Shown here one piece after another: positions 7,308 through 15,888 of a stretch of DNA of 64,000 nt. Position 1 is the stretch's first letter, and every line of letters begins with the position of its first letter. The notes under the pieces were generated by a model, which was given only the letters and a program-made list of their open reading frames with translations, was not told where the DNA came from and did no database searches. The stretch comes from Parapedobacter sp037190485. GTDB lineage: Bacteria; Bacteroidota; Bacteroidia; Sphingobacteriales; Sphingobacteriaceae. The stretch covers positions 1 to 64,000 of the forward strand of contig JBBCJB010000021.1 of NCBI GenBank assembly GCA_037190485.1. Reading direction: 5' to 3'. The translations under genes and the position numbers were made by a program.

Positions 7308-8627
7308 TCATAAGCCCTCAGCCTCAAGAAGCAATATCGGCACCTTGCGTCTAACCCGTTTCAACGTCAACCCATAGCCGTGCAGTTCCCGGTTCAAAGC
7401 AGCTATTGAAAAGGGCGCTAGCGCGTTGCGATCGATAAAGAACGTCATCTTGTCGGGAATTTCGATACCGTTAGTCACGATATCAGGAAGCCCTTTCGAA
7501 ACGAGCAATTTCTGCAAAAGGTAGGCTGCATCTTCCGGCGTGCGGTTCCTGAAGTACAAAAGGGAGTCTGGCGATGGGCGATATCCTTGCTCCTGAATTT
7601 GGCGTGCTTTAAACATCCGCTCATCTTCCAGACGGAATTCATAAACCATCCGATATTCCATCCTGACATCGGAGTTGATATTGAAACTTCGAATCAAGTG
7701 ATCTTGCATGTATTTGAACAGCCTATCCGATGGATTTCCCTCCATCATAACGTCATAGTTGTAGCTATAGTTACGGTACCAATCGTCATATATTGTATCA
7801 ACCAAAGGCCTTGTATACCGGATATCACCCAAACCAGCGAACCTTCTACTGTCGGCTGCCTCAAAATTGAACCTCCCGCCTTCGCTGAACGCAATGAGCA
7901 AAAGTTCCAATGCCGAGATGCTGTTCCTTGAAATCCGGTTTCCGGTATATACGCCCTCCCTGAACCAAACCATTCGCTGCCTTGTGTTCGATCCCGGGAT
8001 TGTTCTTGTCAACACGGAATAACTTAACGCATGTTGCTCAGCTGTGTTCAATAACATGCCACGCCTTAATGCCGTATCTACAAGACGGGGCCGCTCGGAC
8101 ATAATTGGGCCTCTTCCCGCCAAAAACTCCCTGATGGATTTCTCATTGGTATTCACCCCCCCTGTAATATAGCGCACGACGCCGTTTTCGTCTACCCAGA
8201 CATGGTGGGGAACGAGCTTGTGGGGGAACAACCTGTTCAACACCCGGTCATTGGTTACTAGCGGAAACCTGGGTCTCCATTTTGCTTTCAATTTGGAAAA
8301 AAAGCGTTCTGTGGAATCTAGAGATTCGGTATTGACCGCAATTATCTGGACGTTATTTTCAAATCGTTGTTGGAGAGAATCCATTTTGGGAAATGCCGCG
8401 ACGCATCCCGAACATCCGGTATGCCAGAAATCCAGGATTATCAACTTTCCCTTGAAACTTTCCATGTCCAGCAGCCCATCGGGGGCGTTTAGCACATCCA
8501 CTAGCACTGGGTAAGCCAACGTATCGCCGATATTCAGTCCGCCCAGATCAAGCAGCGTGGACTCCTGCGCACGTCCGGGCACCGACAGCCCCCATAGCAA
8601 GATGGTCAAATGAATCAGCTTATTCAT
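7308..8627 (-). CDS. TlpA-like thioredoxin-fold protein of a SusCD locus
   Basis: 439 residues with a signal peptide (MNKLIHLTILLWGLSVPGRAQ). A thioredoxin/TlpA domain spans about residues 35-180, with the redox motif FWHTGCSGCV (Cys72, Cys75), the cis-Pro region HKLVPHHVWVDENGVVRYI, and a fold typical of AhpC/TSA-like periplasmic reductases. The C-terminal 240 residues carry no recognised domain. It overlaps the end of the SusD gene by 8 bases, so SusC, SusD and this protein are one operon. Bacteroidota commonly append a TlpA-like protein to SusCD pairs; the substrate is unknown. Confidence 0.85.
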   Translation of the reverse strand: MNKLIHLTILLWGLSVPGRAQESTLLDLGGLNIGDTLAYPVLVDVLNAPDGLLDMESFKGKLIILDFWHTGCSGCVAAFPKMDSLQQRFENNVQIIAVNTESLDSTERFFSKLKAKWRPRFPLVTNDRVLNRLFPHKLVPHHVWVDENGVVRYITGGVNTNEKSIREFLAGRGPIMSERPRLVDTALRRGMLLNTAEQHALSYSVLTRTIPGSNTRQRMVWFREGVYTGNRISRNSISALELLLIAFSEGGRFNFEAADSRRFAGLGDIRYTRPLVDTIYDDWYRNYSYNYDVMMEGNPSDRLFKYMQDHLIRSFNINSDVRMEYRMVYEFRLEDERMFKARQIQEQGYRPSPDSLLYFRNRTPEDAAYLLQKLLVSKGLPDIVTNGIEIPDKMTFFIDRNALAPFSIAALNRELHGYGLTLKRVRRKVPILLLEAEGL

Positions 8628-10011
8628 ATCCGACGTTCTGTATCAAAAATGGGTTCAATTTCAGCTCACTCTGCGGTATGGGATAGAGGGCATCTCCATC
8701 TTCCCATACCTTGCCAGGTATCTCCGATAACACCTCGCCTGCTATCCCCCATCGTTTCAAATCCAACCAACGATGGCCTAGTTCGGCAATATATTCGATT
8801 GCCTTTTCCTGGATCAGAGCATCACGAAAAGCTTTGCCGGTTGCCAAGGTTAGCCCCTTGAGTCCACCTCTAATACGTAGCGCATTCAAGTCGGACATTG
8901 CGCCTTCCAAATCGCCGAGCGCCTCCCGGGCCTCCGAGCGGATGAAGTACTGTTCGGCCAGCCTGAGGACGACGTTGTATTCTTCGGGGCTGCCTGTGGA
9001 AGTCCTAACCTTGTATTTAAATGAATACGGGTAGTTGACGTCCAGGTAGGTCTTGCTGGATGTCCACTGGGTAAACCTGTTGTCATTCTGCTCGAAACGT
9101 TCGAGGCAAGCGTCATGCAACGGAAAACTCGGTCGGCCGGATGCCGAAGAGGTCGGAACATAGTACTGAGCCTCGGTAGGCGAATAGAAACTCCGATTGG
9201 CCGGATACAATTGCCAGATTACCTCCTTACTGGTAGGCCTGAACACATCGTCTAGCGACGCCTCGATGCGATATTGTACGGTATGGGCTATCACGAGATC
9301 GGCATATGTAACCGCCTTTTCCCATTGTTGTCGGTACAGGTATATCCTAGCCAGCAACGCATATGCTGCGTACCGGTTTGGACTGGTACGTGCTTCGGTC
9401 GGATAATCACCAAGCAGCTGTGCCGATTCGAGCAGGTCGGCTTCGATCTGACGATAGATGACCTCGATCGGTTCGCGGCCCAATCTGGCATTGACGTCGT
9501 AAGACGTGGAAACCACCAACGGAACAGGGCCAAAGAGTTCGGCTAAGTAGTGATAAAGGATGGCCCGACAGAAAAGCGCCTCGCCATGCAACCGGCTACG
9601 CACGTTATCAGTAAGCAGGAGGTTACCCTCATCCGTATTCTCGATGATTATATTAGCCTGGTAGAGGTACCGGTAGGCGTCCCGCCAAAGTCGGTACTCG
9701 ATTTCACTGTTAGTCGACTGAAGTTCATTGGTGCGTATTTCATCACGGACGTCAGTCGATACGCGATTATACAATTCGTCGGCACTCAACCCGCAATAGA
9801 TGGACAACCCGCCATTAAGGATGCTCATTGGTGTCGCCATCAACTCGCTGTATAATCCATTTAAGGCCGTCATGGCCGTGGCATCATTGGTAAATACCCG
9901 ATTACCAGTCACTTGGTTGTTTGGATCCTCGACGTGTACAAACGAAGTGCAGGAGGCTGCGATCAGTATGAAAATCTGTACTACAGACCGATAGATTTTA
10001 TACATATACAT
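8620..10011 (-). CDS. SusD/RagB-like outer-membrane lipoprotein
   Basis: 463 residues. The N-terminus has a lipoprotein-type signal (IFILIAASCTSFVHVED). SusD features follow: N-terminal helices (ATAMTALNGLYSELMATP), TPR-like segments (GEALFCRAILYHYLAELFGPVPLV), and the C-terminal LRLAEQYFIRSEAREALGDLEGAMSDLNALRIRGGL followed by ALIQEKAIEYIAELGHRWLDLKRWG. It captures a nutrient at the cell surface and passes it to the SusC channel encoded just upstream (11 bases apart). Which glycan or peptide is bound cannot be read from the sequence. Confidence 0.93.
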   Translation of the reverse strand: MYMYKIYRSVVQIFILIAASCTSFVHVEDPNNQVTGNRVFTNDATAMTALNGLYSELMATPMSILNGGLSIYCGLSADELYNRVSTDVRDEIRTNELQSTNSEIEYRLWRDAYRYLYQANIIIENTDEGNLLLTDNVRSRLHGEALFCRAILYHYLAELFGPVPLVVSTSYDVNARLGREPIEVIYRQIEADLLESAQLLGDYPTEARTSPNRYAAYALLARIYLYRQQWEKAVTYADLVIAHTVQYRIEASLDDVFRPTSKEVIWQLYPANRSFYSPTEAQYYVPTSSASGRPSFPLHDACLERFEQNDNRFTQWTSSKTYLDVNYPYSFKYKVRTSTGSPEEYNVVLRLAEQYFIRSEAREALGDLEGAMSDLNALRIRGGLKGLTLATGKAFRDALIQEKAIEYIAELGHRWLDLKRWGIAGEVLSEIPGKVWEDGDALYPIPQSELKLNPFLIQNVGYE

Positions 10012-10022
10012 TTGCGTATCAG

Positions 10023-12884
10023 TTAAAGTGAAACCTTGATGCCGGCATGCACCGTAGTCAATGGCGGCAACCGTAGGAAGTTTTGTGTCTCCGGATCGCC
10101 GATGCGATATTTGCTGAGGGTGAGGGCATTTTGTGCCTGGAGGAAGAAGCCTACTGCCGAAAGCCGAAACCGTTCAGGAATCACGTGAGACACATCAAAC
10201 GACAGATTGACGCTGCGTAAGCGAACAAACGAAGCGTCGACCATGGTCAATGCCGAACCTTGGACATACCGGAGGTAATGGATGTAAGCATCGCTGCTTG
10301 TGGTCGCCGTAAACCGTTGGCTGGGGGCATGCGTGACCGGTTGATTCACCAACCGACCGGGCGCTGCGGCGTTGGGTAGCCTGCCGCGGAAATTAACCCC
10401 ATCCGTCAACCTGAAATCGACCTGCGCGTCCAATGAAATCAGGCCATAGGTGAGCGTATTCGTGACTCCTCCGTAAAACTTTGGATCCAGCAACCCCGTA
10501 ATGACGTAGTCGTTAGGAAAGGAAAGGTTACCGTCGCCGTCAATGTCTTTAAAACGGTAAACCCTGGCCTCTGCATCGATGCCGTTGTAATGGTATCCTT
10601 GTCTGACATTCAGGGATTGCCCGATAATCAGGGTACTGGCATAGCTGGACTCCCCCAAACCGGGAAACGCCAAGAGCCTGTTCCGGTGTACGGTACCGTT
10701 AAACCTGGTGTCCCACTGCAATTCACCTATACGCATGTGCCGCAGGTCGATTGAAAACTCCCATCCTCGGTTTTGCACGGTGGCCCCGAAATTCCGCAAC
10801 ATGCTGTTGAACCCGGCTTGGCTAGGCAGCCGATAATCGATCAACTGGTTGTCGCTCACATTGCTGAAAAAGGCGGCCGTTAAGAATAAACGATTCCTAA
10901 ATAAGCTGATTTCGGCACCGAATTCCAGTTTCCGATTAACCTCCCACGCATATTCTGGATTAAATGACCGTATCGGCCTGATTCCCGGACCATCTAACGA
11001 TGTAAAGAAAGTGGTTTCCCATGCGTCTAGGTACTGGTAGTCGTTGATCTGGTCATTACCGGTAATGCCATAGCTGCCCCTAAGTTTTGCAAATGAAATC
11101 AAGCCATTGCCCTCCATAAAGGGTTCTTCACTGATTACCCAGGCCGCACCTACCGCACCGAAGTTGGCATATTGCCTGCCCGGGCCGAACCGGCTGCTAC
11201 CGTCGCGACGGCCAGTGAAATTCAGCACATACCGATCTTCGTAACTAAATGCCAACCGGCCGAATGCCGCCTGATAGTTGTATTCACCAAAATTATTGGT
11301 CACCGTTATGGCTGTGGCCGCCTCAATAGCGCCAATCAGCAGGTCATCGGCGAATCCATCGCCTTGCATGGACCGATTGCCACGTCGGGAATGTTGCCAC
11401 GTACCACCAAACATCGCATCTAATGTGAGTCGATTGAGCACGACCCGATAGGTGATTTGCGGCTCCACGATCCAGCTTGATGCCCCTCCTTCTGCCAAGC
11501 GTAGGCTGGAATTCAGGTTTTTGGTGGGATCATATGCTGTTTGCGGTGTAGTTGCTATTTCGTCCATATTACTCTTCAGGTATCCCGTATTGAGTTTGGC
11601 CGTGAAGCCCTTAAACACACGATAAGAAGCGGTTAGGTTAACGCTGCTATTGTCTGATATCCCGTTGTACTGTTGCTCAAGGTAGGAAAGCGGATTATCG
11701 AATGCATAGCCGCTTTCTTCCCAGATTAAGTTCCCTTCCCCGTCATGTAGTGTCGGTAGGTTGGGCGGAAGGGTAATGTACGCAGACAGGTCTGTAGCCG
11801 TACTTTGGTTCATGCTCTTGGAGATACCTGAAGTTAACGCCAGCTGAAGCCGCCCGTCGACGGACGCATGCGACACCTGCGCGTTGAGCGAGGCCAGGTT
11901 GTTGGATTGGCCGCCAGGCGTTACGCCGGATTCCTTCTTGTAAGCCCCTCCGATACGGAATCGTGTCTGGCCCGTGCCACCCGAGATGCCAAGCTGTGCA
12001 TTCGTGAAACCCGCGGTCCCACCCGTCAACAACTCCTGCAGGTCGGTATAGCGGGTGGTATCCCACAGCATCAGGTCGGGTGCATATCCCGGATTCCGGG
12101 GGTCTGCCGATGGTACCAACCCATCGTTGGCAAAAGCCTCCTTGCGCATGGCGACGTATTCTCGCGTATTAGACATCCGGAAACGGTGGTTTGCCCGGCC
12201 GTAACCTTGCTGAAAACCGGCATCGATCCTGGTTTCGCCAGCTTGCCCGGACTTCGTCGTGATCAGGATCACTCCATTGGCTCCCCTGCTGCCATAGATG
12301 GCCAGTGCGTCGGCGTCTTTGAGCACCTCGATGCTCATGATATCCTCGGCATTAATCATGTTAAAGGGACTGAGACCCGAAGCTGGGCTATTGAATCCCC
12401 CACTCAGGCTTCCGGTAGCATTCGCCATACTGTTCAAAAACTCCCCGCCGACCGCGAAGGGCACGCCATTGATGATGTACAACGGCTCGGAACCCTGCGT
12501 GATGGAGTTGCGACCGCGGAGTTGCACCTGGTACGACGAGCCGGGCACCCCGTTCGATTGGCTCACCACGAGGCCCGGCACGCGCGCGGCCAGCGAAGCC
12601 AGCGGGTTGAAGGCCGGCGTGTTGGCGATGTCCTCGGCGGTGACGCGTGCGATGTTGCCCGTACTGGTCTTTCGCGTGGTCGTGTAGTAGCCCGCGTTGA
12701 TTTCGACCTCTTCGATGGCTATCGTATCCCTGGAGGCATCGGCGGTGTCACGCGGAACGGGCGGCCGCTCCTGCCCGAAAGCCCCCTTCCCCCCCACTCC
12801 GATGAGAAAAAAGGTAAACAAAAGGCATATCGGTTGTATTCGCTTGGGGCAATAGCGTCCCCGGAAGCGTAAATGTTGCTTCAT
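10023..12884 (-). CDS. SusC/RagA-like TonB-linked outer-membrane channel
   Basis: 953 residues. After a signal peptide (LLFTFFLIGVGGKGAFGQ) comes a short linker and then directly the plug domain (NTPAFNPLASLAARVPGLVV, VQLRGRNSITQGSEPLYIINGVPF, AEDIMSIEVLKDADALAIYGSRGANGVILITTK). A long beta-barrel follows, ending FLRLPPLTTVHAGIKVSL. The N-terminal carboxypeptidase-regulatory-like domain common in SusC proteins is absent, which makes this a short-form SusC. It pairs with the SusD gene downstream for TonB-dependent import. No ECF sigma/anti-sigma pair is next to it. Confidence 0.93.
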   Translation of the reverse strand: MKQHLRFRGRYCPKRIQPICLLFTFFLIGVGGKGAFGQERPPVPRDTADASRDTIAIEEVEINAGYYTTTRKTSTGNIARVTAEDIANTPAFNPLASLAARVPGLVVSQSNGVPGSSYQVQLRGRNSITQGSEPLYIINGVPFAVGGEFLNSMANATGSLSGGFNSPASGLSPFNMINAEDIMSIEVLKDADALAIYGSRGANGVILITTKSGQAGETRIDAGFQQGYGRANHRFRMSNTREYVAMRKEAFANDGLVPSADPRNPGYAPDLMLWDTTRYTDLQELLTGGTAGFTNAQLGISGGTGQTRFRIGGAYKKESGVTPGGQSNNLASLNAQVSHASVDGRLQLALTSGISKSMNQSTATDLSAYITLPPNLPTLHDGEGNLIWEESGYAFDNPLSYLEQQYNGISDNSSVNLTASYRVFKGFTAKLNTGYLKSNMDEIATTPQTAYDPTKNLNSSLRLAEGGASSWIVEPQITYRVVLNRLTLDAMFGGTWQHSRRGNRSMQGDGFADDLLIGAIEAATAITVTNNFGEYNYQAAFGRLAFSYEDRYVLNFTGRRDGSSRFGPGRQYANFGAVGAAWVISEEPFMEGNGLISFAKLRGSYGITGNDQINDYQYLDAWETTFFTSLDGPGIRPIRSFNPEYAWEVNRKLEFGAEISLFRNRLFLTAAFFSNVSDNQLIDYRLPSQAGFNSMLRNFGATVQNRGWEFSIDLRHMRIGELQWDTRFNGTVHRNRLLAFPGLGESSYASTLIIGQSLNVRQGYHYNGIDAEARVYRFKDIDGDGNLSFPNDYVITGLLDPKFYGGVTNTLTYGLISLDAQVDFRLTDGVNFRGRLPNAAAPGRLVNQPVTHAPSQRFTATTSSDAYIHYLRYVQGSALTMVDASFVRLRSVNLSFDVSHVIPERFRLSAVGFFLQAQNALTLSKYRIGDPETQNFLRLPPLTTVHAGIKVSL

Positions 12885-13367
12885 TTCTATTTGGTTTTTA
12901 GTCGTTTATGAAAATTCAGATTCACAAACCGACCCGCTAACCAAAGAAAAAAACCAAATTATTTGTAAGTCTTGAAGTTACGTGCTACCTTTAGCGTTGA
13001 GAAAAATACCAATTGAGCAACATCTACTCCACGACCTAGACAAACGATGCATGGTCTTCTTGGCGCGGGGTCGGTGTAACCGGGAAATGGCCGTCGGCAT
13101 TTGCGGTGCCTCCGTCAACAGGGGATTTGACGCCCTTGCCGTTTGCCACCTCCGGTGTCGATTGGTTGCGGCCCTATTCGGGCGCGCACTTGACGTTCTT
13201 TAATACAGATTGGAAAGCGACGCTGCACGGCCGTGAGGTCGGGCGCTTCCGTCCCGCAACGGGGTTGCGGGGCATGTGGGTTACTGGGTTTGGCACTTTC
13301 GTTCTCATAATTTATGGTTATGACAACGATGTAGCTCGACGAAACTTGGACGAAAGGCTATAGAGAA
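12885..13367. other. Non-coding stretch upstream of susC
   Basis: No convincing gene. Two plus-strand frames (12982-13203 and 13106-13363) overlap each other in different phases. They have no family features or good start context and are probably fortuitous. The first part must hold the leftward susC promoter, but I do not see a clear TTTG/TAnnTTTG pair. Confidence 0.4.
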
Positions 13368-13482
13368 TCAGAAGGGTGAACTCTAACGCTTTCGACCAAT
13401 GGCACCGCCAGGAGCCTCTTCCCTTCATACACGATGAGGGGAATTTTCCATCGAAAGACTTAGATAGAGTCCACCCTTCTGA
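13368..13482 (-). ncRNA. Structured small RNA candidate (closed by 18-bp stem)
   Basis: The ends form a long inverted repeat: 13368-13385 (TCAGAAGGGTGAACTCTA) pairs with 13465-13482, with one mismatch. Inside is a second helix (CTTTCGA with TCGAAAG), then a hairpin CCCTTCAT/ATGAGGGG and a small TGGC/GCCA hairpin, giving a multi-branched fold of about 115 nt. Read leftwards, a TATCTTTG box at 13500-13493 places the expected start at the base of the stem. No T-run follows, so the 3' end is uncertain. A short transposable element or operator array is the main alternative. No known RNA family was recognised. Confidence 0.35.
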
Positions 13483-13492
13483 AAAATTATAT

Positions 13493-13500
13493 CAAAGATA
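13493..13500 (-). promoter_or_regulatory. TATCTTTG -7 box for the RNA candidate
   Basis: CAAAGATA on the plus strand is TATCTTTG leftwards, an exact match to TAnnTTTG. It lies 11 bases before the stem of the RNA candidate. A clear TTTG -33 box is missing. A further TACCTTTG box (leftward) lies at 13632-13639. Confidence 0.35.
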
Positions 13501-13533
13501 TGAATAATTCAGAATAGGGCGAACTCCGAGTCT

Positions 13534-13596
13534 ACTCGCTGGATTAAAACTGGCGGTTTTATGAGCCGAGTGACATCGTAAAAGTAGAGGTTTTAC
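13534..13596. repeat. Two consecutive hairpins
   Basis: Hairpin one pairs ACTCG (13534) and TAAAAC (13545) with GTTTTA (13556) and CGAGT (13567). Hairpin two pairs GTAAAA (13578) with TTTTAC (13591). Immediately left, a CAGAATAGGGCGAACTC segment resembles the base of the RNA candidate (CAGAAGGGTGAACTC), which suggests a second, diverged copy of the same element. Confidence 0.4.
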
Positions 13597-13704
13597 CCCC
13601 CACTCATATTGTCGCTTATCAATTAACAAAACAAAGGTAATAAATAGTTTTTAGATAGTCGACAACTCGACCACTTATTTTTTAAAAATTTTCTCCGGCA
13701 ATTA

Positions 13705-13983
13705 ATGGATAGGAAAAAACAATTAGTAGCTTATCAGCAAAGGTTAGTGCAATTCGTCAAAAATAAGTTTTTTTCACCATATAAAGTTGATGGAAAAGAA
13801 GTTACCAGAAACGTGTATGCTGAGAAATGCGATGTTGCTGGATCAACACTTACACGCATAACCAATGGAGAGGGATATGATGTACCAATCTCTACAATTT
13901 ATAAGATTTGCAAGTTTGAAAACATCTCGGTAAAAGATTTTTTCATTGAATTTGAAGATACTTATCTAAATAAAAAAGATTAG
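13705..13983 (+). CDS. Small XRE-like helix-turn-helix protein (copy 1)
   Basis: 92 residues: MDRKKQLVAYQQRLVQFVKNKF, then a compact HTH (VYAEKCDVAGSTLTRITNGEGYDVPISTIYKICKFENISVKDFF). It is a clear paralogue of the 92-residue protein at 15153; both share F(F/Y)SP(Y/F)K(V/I)DG(K/E)EV, NGEGY/KAEGY and STI(Y/F)K(I/L)CKFE. Both are AT-rich and each stands upstream of a DUF1016 gene, so a regulatory or antitoxin-like link with the nuclease is plausible but unproven. Confidence 0.75.
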   Translation: MDRKKQLVAYQQRLVQFVKNKFFSPYKVDGKEVTRNVYAEKCDVAGSTLTRITNGEGYDVPISTIYKICKFENISVKDFFIEFEDTYLNKKD

Positions 13984-14067
13984 AACGAAGGCAGATGATA
14001 GAATAATGGTTTCGAGAAGGAAATGTTTTAAGTAGCGTCGTAAAAGGGTGATTTGTAACGTCATCAT

Positions 14068-15102
14068 ATGGAAAATGTAATCGCCGATGTAATCGCAATC
14101 ATCGAGGCTGGTCGCCAGAAAGCATATACTGCCATCAATACGGCGATGGTGGAGTCCTATTGGCTAGCAGGGAAACGCATTGTCGAAGAGGAACTGCAAG
14201 GACAGGAAAGGGCTGATTATGGCAAGGCTGTAGTCAAAATGCTTTCAATTGCGCTTACTGAAAAATATGGCAAAGGATATTCTCCTGCGGCACTTTACAA
14301 CTTCAAGCAATTTTACAGTACGTATCCGGAAGACCAGATTTTCTACACAGTGTGTAGAAAATTGAGCTGGAGCCATAACAGGCTCATCATGAGGGTTTCC
14401 GACCCCCAAGCACGTTCCTATTACCTCAAGGAGGCAGCAGACCAGCATTGGGGTGTCCGCACGCTTGAACGCAATATCAATACCCGCTATTACCAACGGC
14501 TCCTCTCATCCCAGCACAAGAAAACCGTCGAGGAGGAAATGCAGGAGAAATCGCGCGAGTACCAACCCAGTACGCGCGATTTCATCCGTAATCCGACCGT
14601 ATTGGAGTTCCTGGAATTACCTTCCAATTACGCGTATACCGAAAAGCAGCTCGAACAGGCGCTTATCGACAACATACAGCAATTCTTGCTTGAGCTTGGC
14701 CGTGGCTTCGCATTCGTTGCCCGCCAAAAGCATGTCCGCACGGAGACGGCCGACTTTTTCATCGACTTGGTGTTTTACAATTACCTCTTGAAGTGCTTCG
14801 TGATCCTAGAACTCAAGACCACCAAGGTGACCCATCAGGATATCGGCCAGCTTGACATGTATGTGCGCATGTTCGACGACCTGGAACGGGCCGAAGGCGA
14901 CAACCCGACCATAGGTATCCTGCTATGCACGGAAACGGACAGGACGATAGCCAAATATTCGGTACTCAACGAAAGCAAACAGCTATTCGCCAGCAAGTAC
15001 CTGCCCTACCTCCCGACAGAGGAGGAATTGGTCGCGGAAATCGAACGGGAAAAACAGGTGTTCAGGGAACAGGGATTGGTTTATGGCATGGAAGCGTATT
15101 GA
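14068..15102 (+). CDS. DUF1016 (YhcG-like) PDDEXK nuclease, copy A
   Basis: 344 residues. The DUF1016 N-terminal domain (AIIEAGRQKAYTAINTAMVESYWLAGKRIVEEE, SPAALYNFKQFYSTYP, KLSWSHNRLIMRV) is followed by the PDDEXK nuclease domain with FFIDLVFYNYLLKCFVILELKTTKVTHQDIGQLDMYV; the catalytic Asp and Glu-x-Lys are present. YhcG-like proteins are putative nucleases found in defence islands, often next to restriction or DinD genes. It contains a perfect 25-nt palindrome at codons 91-99. The closest relative here is the gene at 15889; a decayed third copy lies at 33338. Confidence 0.9.
   Translation: MENVIADVIAIIEAGRQKAYTAINTAMVESYWLAGKRIVEEELQGQERADYGKAVVKMLSIALTEKYGKGYSPAALYNFKQFYSTYPEDQIFYTVCRKLSWSHNRLIMRVSDPQARSYYLKEAADQHWGVRTLERNINTRYYQRLLSSQHKKTVEEEMQEKSREYQPSTRDFIRNPTVLEFLELPSNYAYTEKQLEQALIDNIQQFLLELGRGFAFVARQKHVRTETADFFIDLVFYNYLLKCFVILELKTTKVTHQDIGQLDMYVRMFDDLERAEGDNPTIGILLCTETDRTIAKYSVLNESKQLFASKYLPYLPTEEELVAEIEREKQVFREQGLVYGMEAY
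14338..14362. repeat. Perfect 25-nt palindrome inside DUF1016 copy A
   Basis: Arms ATTTTCTACACA and TGTGTAGAAAAT around a single central G at 14350. The centre is 12 bases before the TTG of the conserved Leu-Ser-Trp codons. A nearly identical palindrome lies at 18985-19009. Confidence 0.95.
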
Positions 15103-15152
15103 CCGGATTGGTCTAAAAACAATAATAAAAGAATTTTCTAAAAGTTTTCCCC

Positions 15153-15431
15153 ATGAACAACGAAGAACCACAATCCAGTGCTGAGCTATATAAAAACCTT
15201 TGCTTGTTTATCAAGCATAAATACTTTAGTCCATTCAAGATTGATGGTGAAGAAGTAAGTCTTCACAAATATGCTGCCGCGTGCAACATGTCACCATCAA
15301 CAGTTGCTAGGATCAATAAAGCAGAAGGATATAACGTTCCATGGTCCACAATATTCAAACTATGCAAGTTTGAAAAAATCCCTGTCGGAACGTTTATCCA
15401 GGAATTTGAAAACACTTATCGCATAAAATAG
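15153..15431 (+). CDS. Small XRE-like helix-turn-helix protein (copy 2)
   Basis: 92 residues, paralogue of the protein at 13705. It contains ELYKNLCLFIKHKYFSPFKIDGEEV, then YAAACNMSPSTVARINKAEGYNVPWSTIFKLCKFEKIPVGTF, a typical HTH. About 45 bases behind the stop also resemble those behind copy 1 (TAGAACxAAGGxAGATGATAGAA then AATGGTTTCGA), so the duplicated unit includes 3' flank. It starts 50 bases after DUF1016 copy A and precedes the dinD fragment and DUF1016 copy B. Confidence 0.75.
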   Translation: MNNEEPQSSAELYKNLCLFIKHKYFSPFKIDGEEVSLHKYAAACNMSPSTVARINKAEGYNVPWSTIFKLCKFEKIPVGTFIQEFENTYRIK

Positions 15432-15654
15432 GATTAGAACAAAGGTAGATGATAGAACAATGGTTTCGAAAAGACGAGCCCGGAAACACGAAGCGTGGTA
15501 ACCCTGAAAAAACGAAACCCGGAAGTTTGAAATTGCTTTCAGGGACGACCGGGAATAAGATATAACAAAGGTAAGGAAAGAAATGCAAAGAAAGACGCAA
15601 AGCGAGGTTTACCTGAAATTTGATAGAAAATTAGTGCATTAACACGAATAGGCT

Positions 15655-15882
15655 ATGTCGAAACACCTACAAACGCAAAGCAGTTTTGAGCAGATCAAAC
15701 AGGTCGATGCTGAAGGCAATGAATTTTGGAGTGCCCGTGATTTAGCCAGATCTTTGGACTATTCCGAGTATCGACACTTTACCCCCGTTATTGCCAGAGC
15801 CAAGGATGCATGCAAAAACAGCAATCAGGACATCCTAGAACATTTCGAGGACATCCTCGAAATGGTTCAATTTAACAGTTAG
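15655..15882 (+). pseudogene. dinD: Truncated DinD (N-terminal 75 residues)
   Basis: 75 residues that follow the start of DNA-damage-inducible protein D closely: FEQIKQVDAEGNEFWSARDLARSLDYSEYRHFTPVIARAKDACKNS, then HFEDILEMVQFNS and a stop. Full DinD continues for about 200 more residues from this point, and nothing further of it is present. The stop lies 6 bases before DUF1016 copy B, so the rest was probably lost when the nuclease gene was joined here. DinD (SOS-regulated, RecA inhibitor in E. coli) and YhcG-type genes are both mobile-island genes. No LexA-type box was identified. Confidence 0.75.
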
Positions 15883-15888
15883 TTAACC

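Noticed and set aside
12982..13363. Two small plus-strand genes upstream of the RNA candidate
   Set aside because: The frames overlap each other in different phases, have unnatural composition and no recognisable motif.
13368..13600. Retron, CRISPR-associated RNA or omega RNA
   Set aside because: No reverse transcriptase, Cas or TnpB/IscB gene is present in the window. Only the structured segment itself can be supported.
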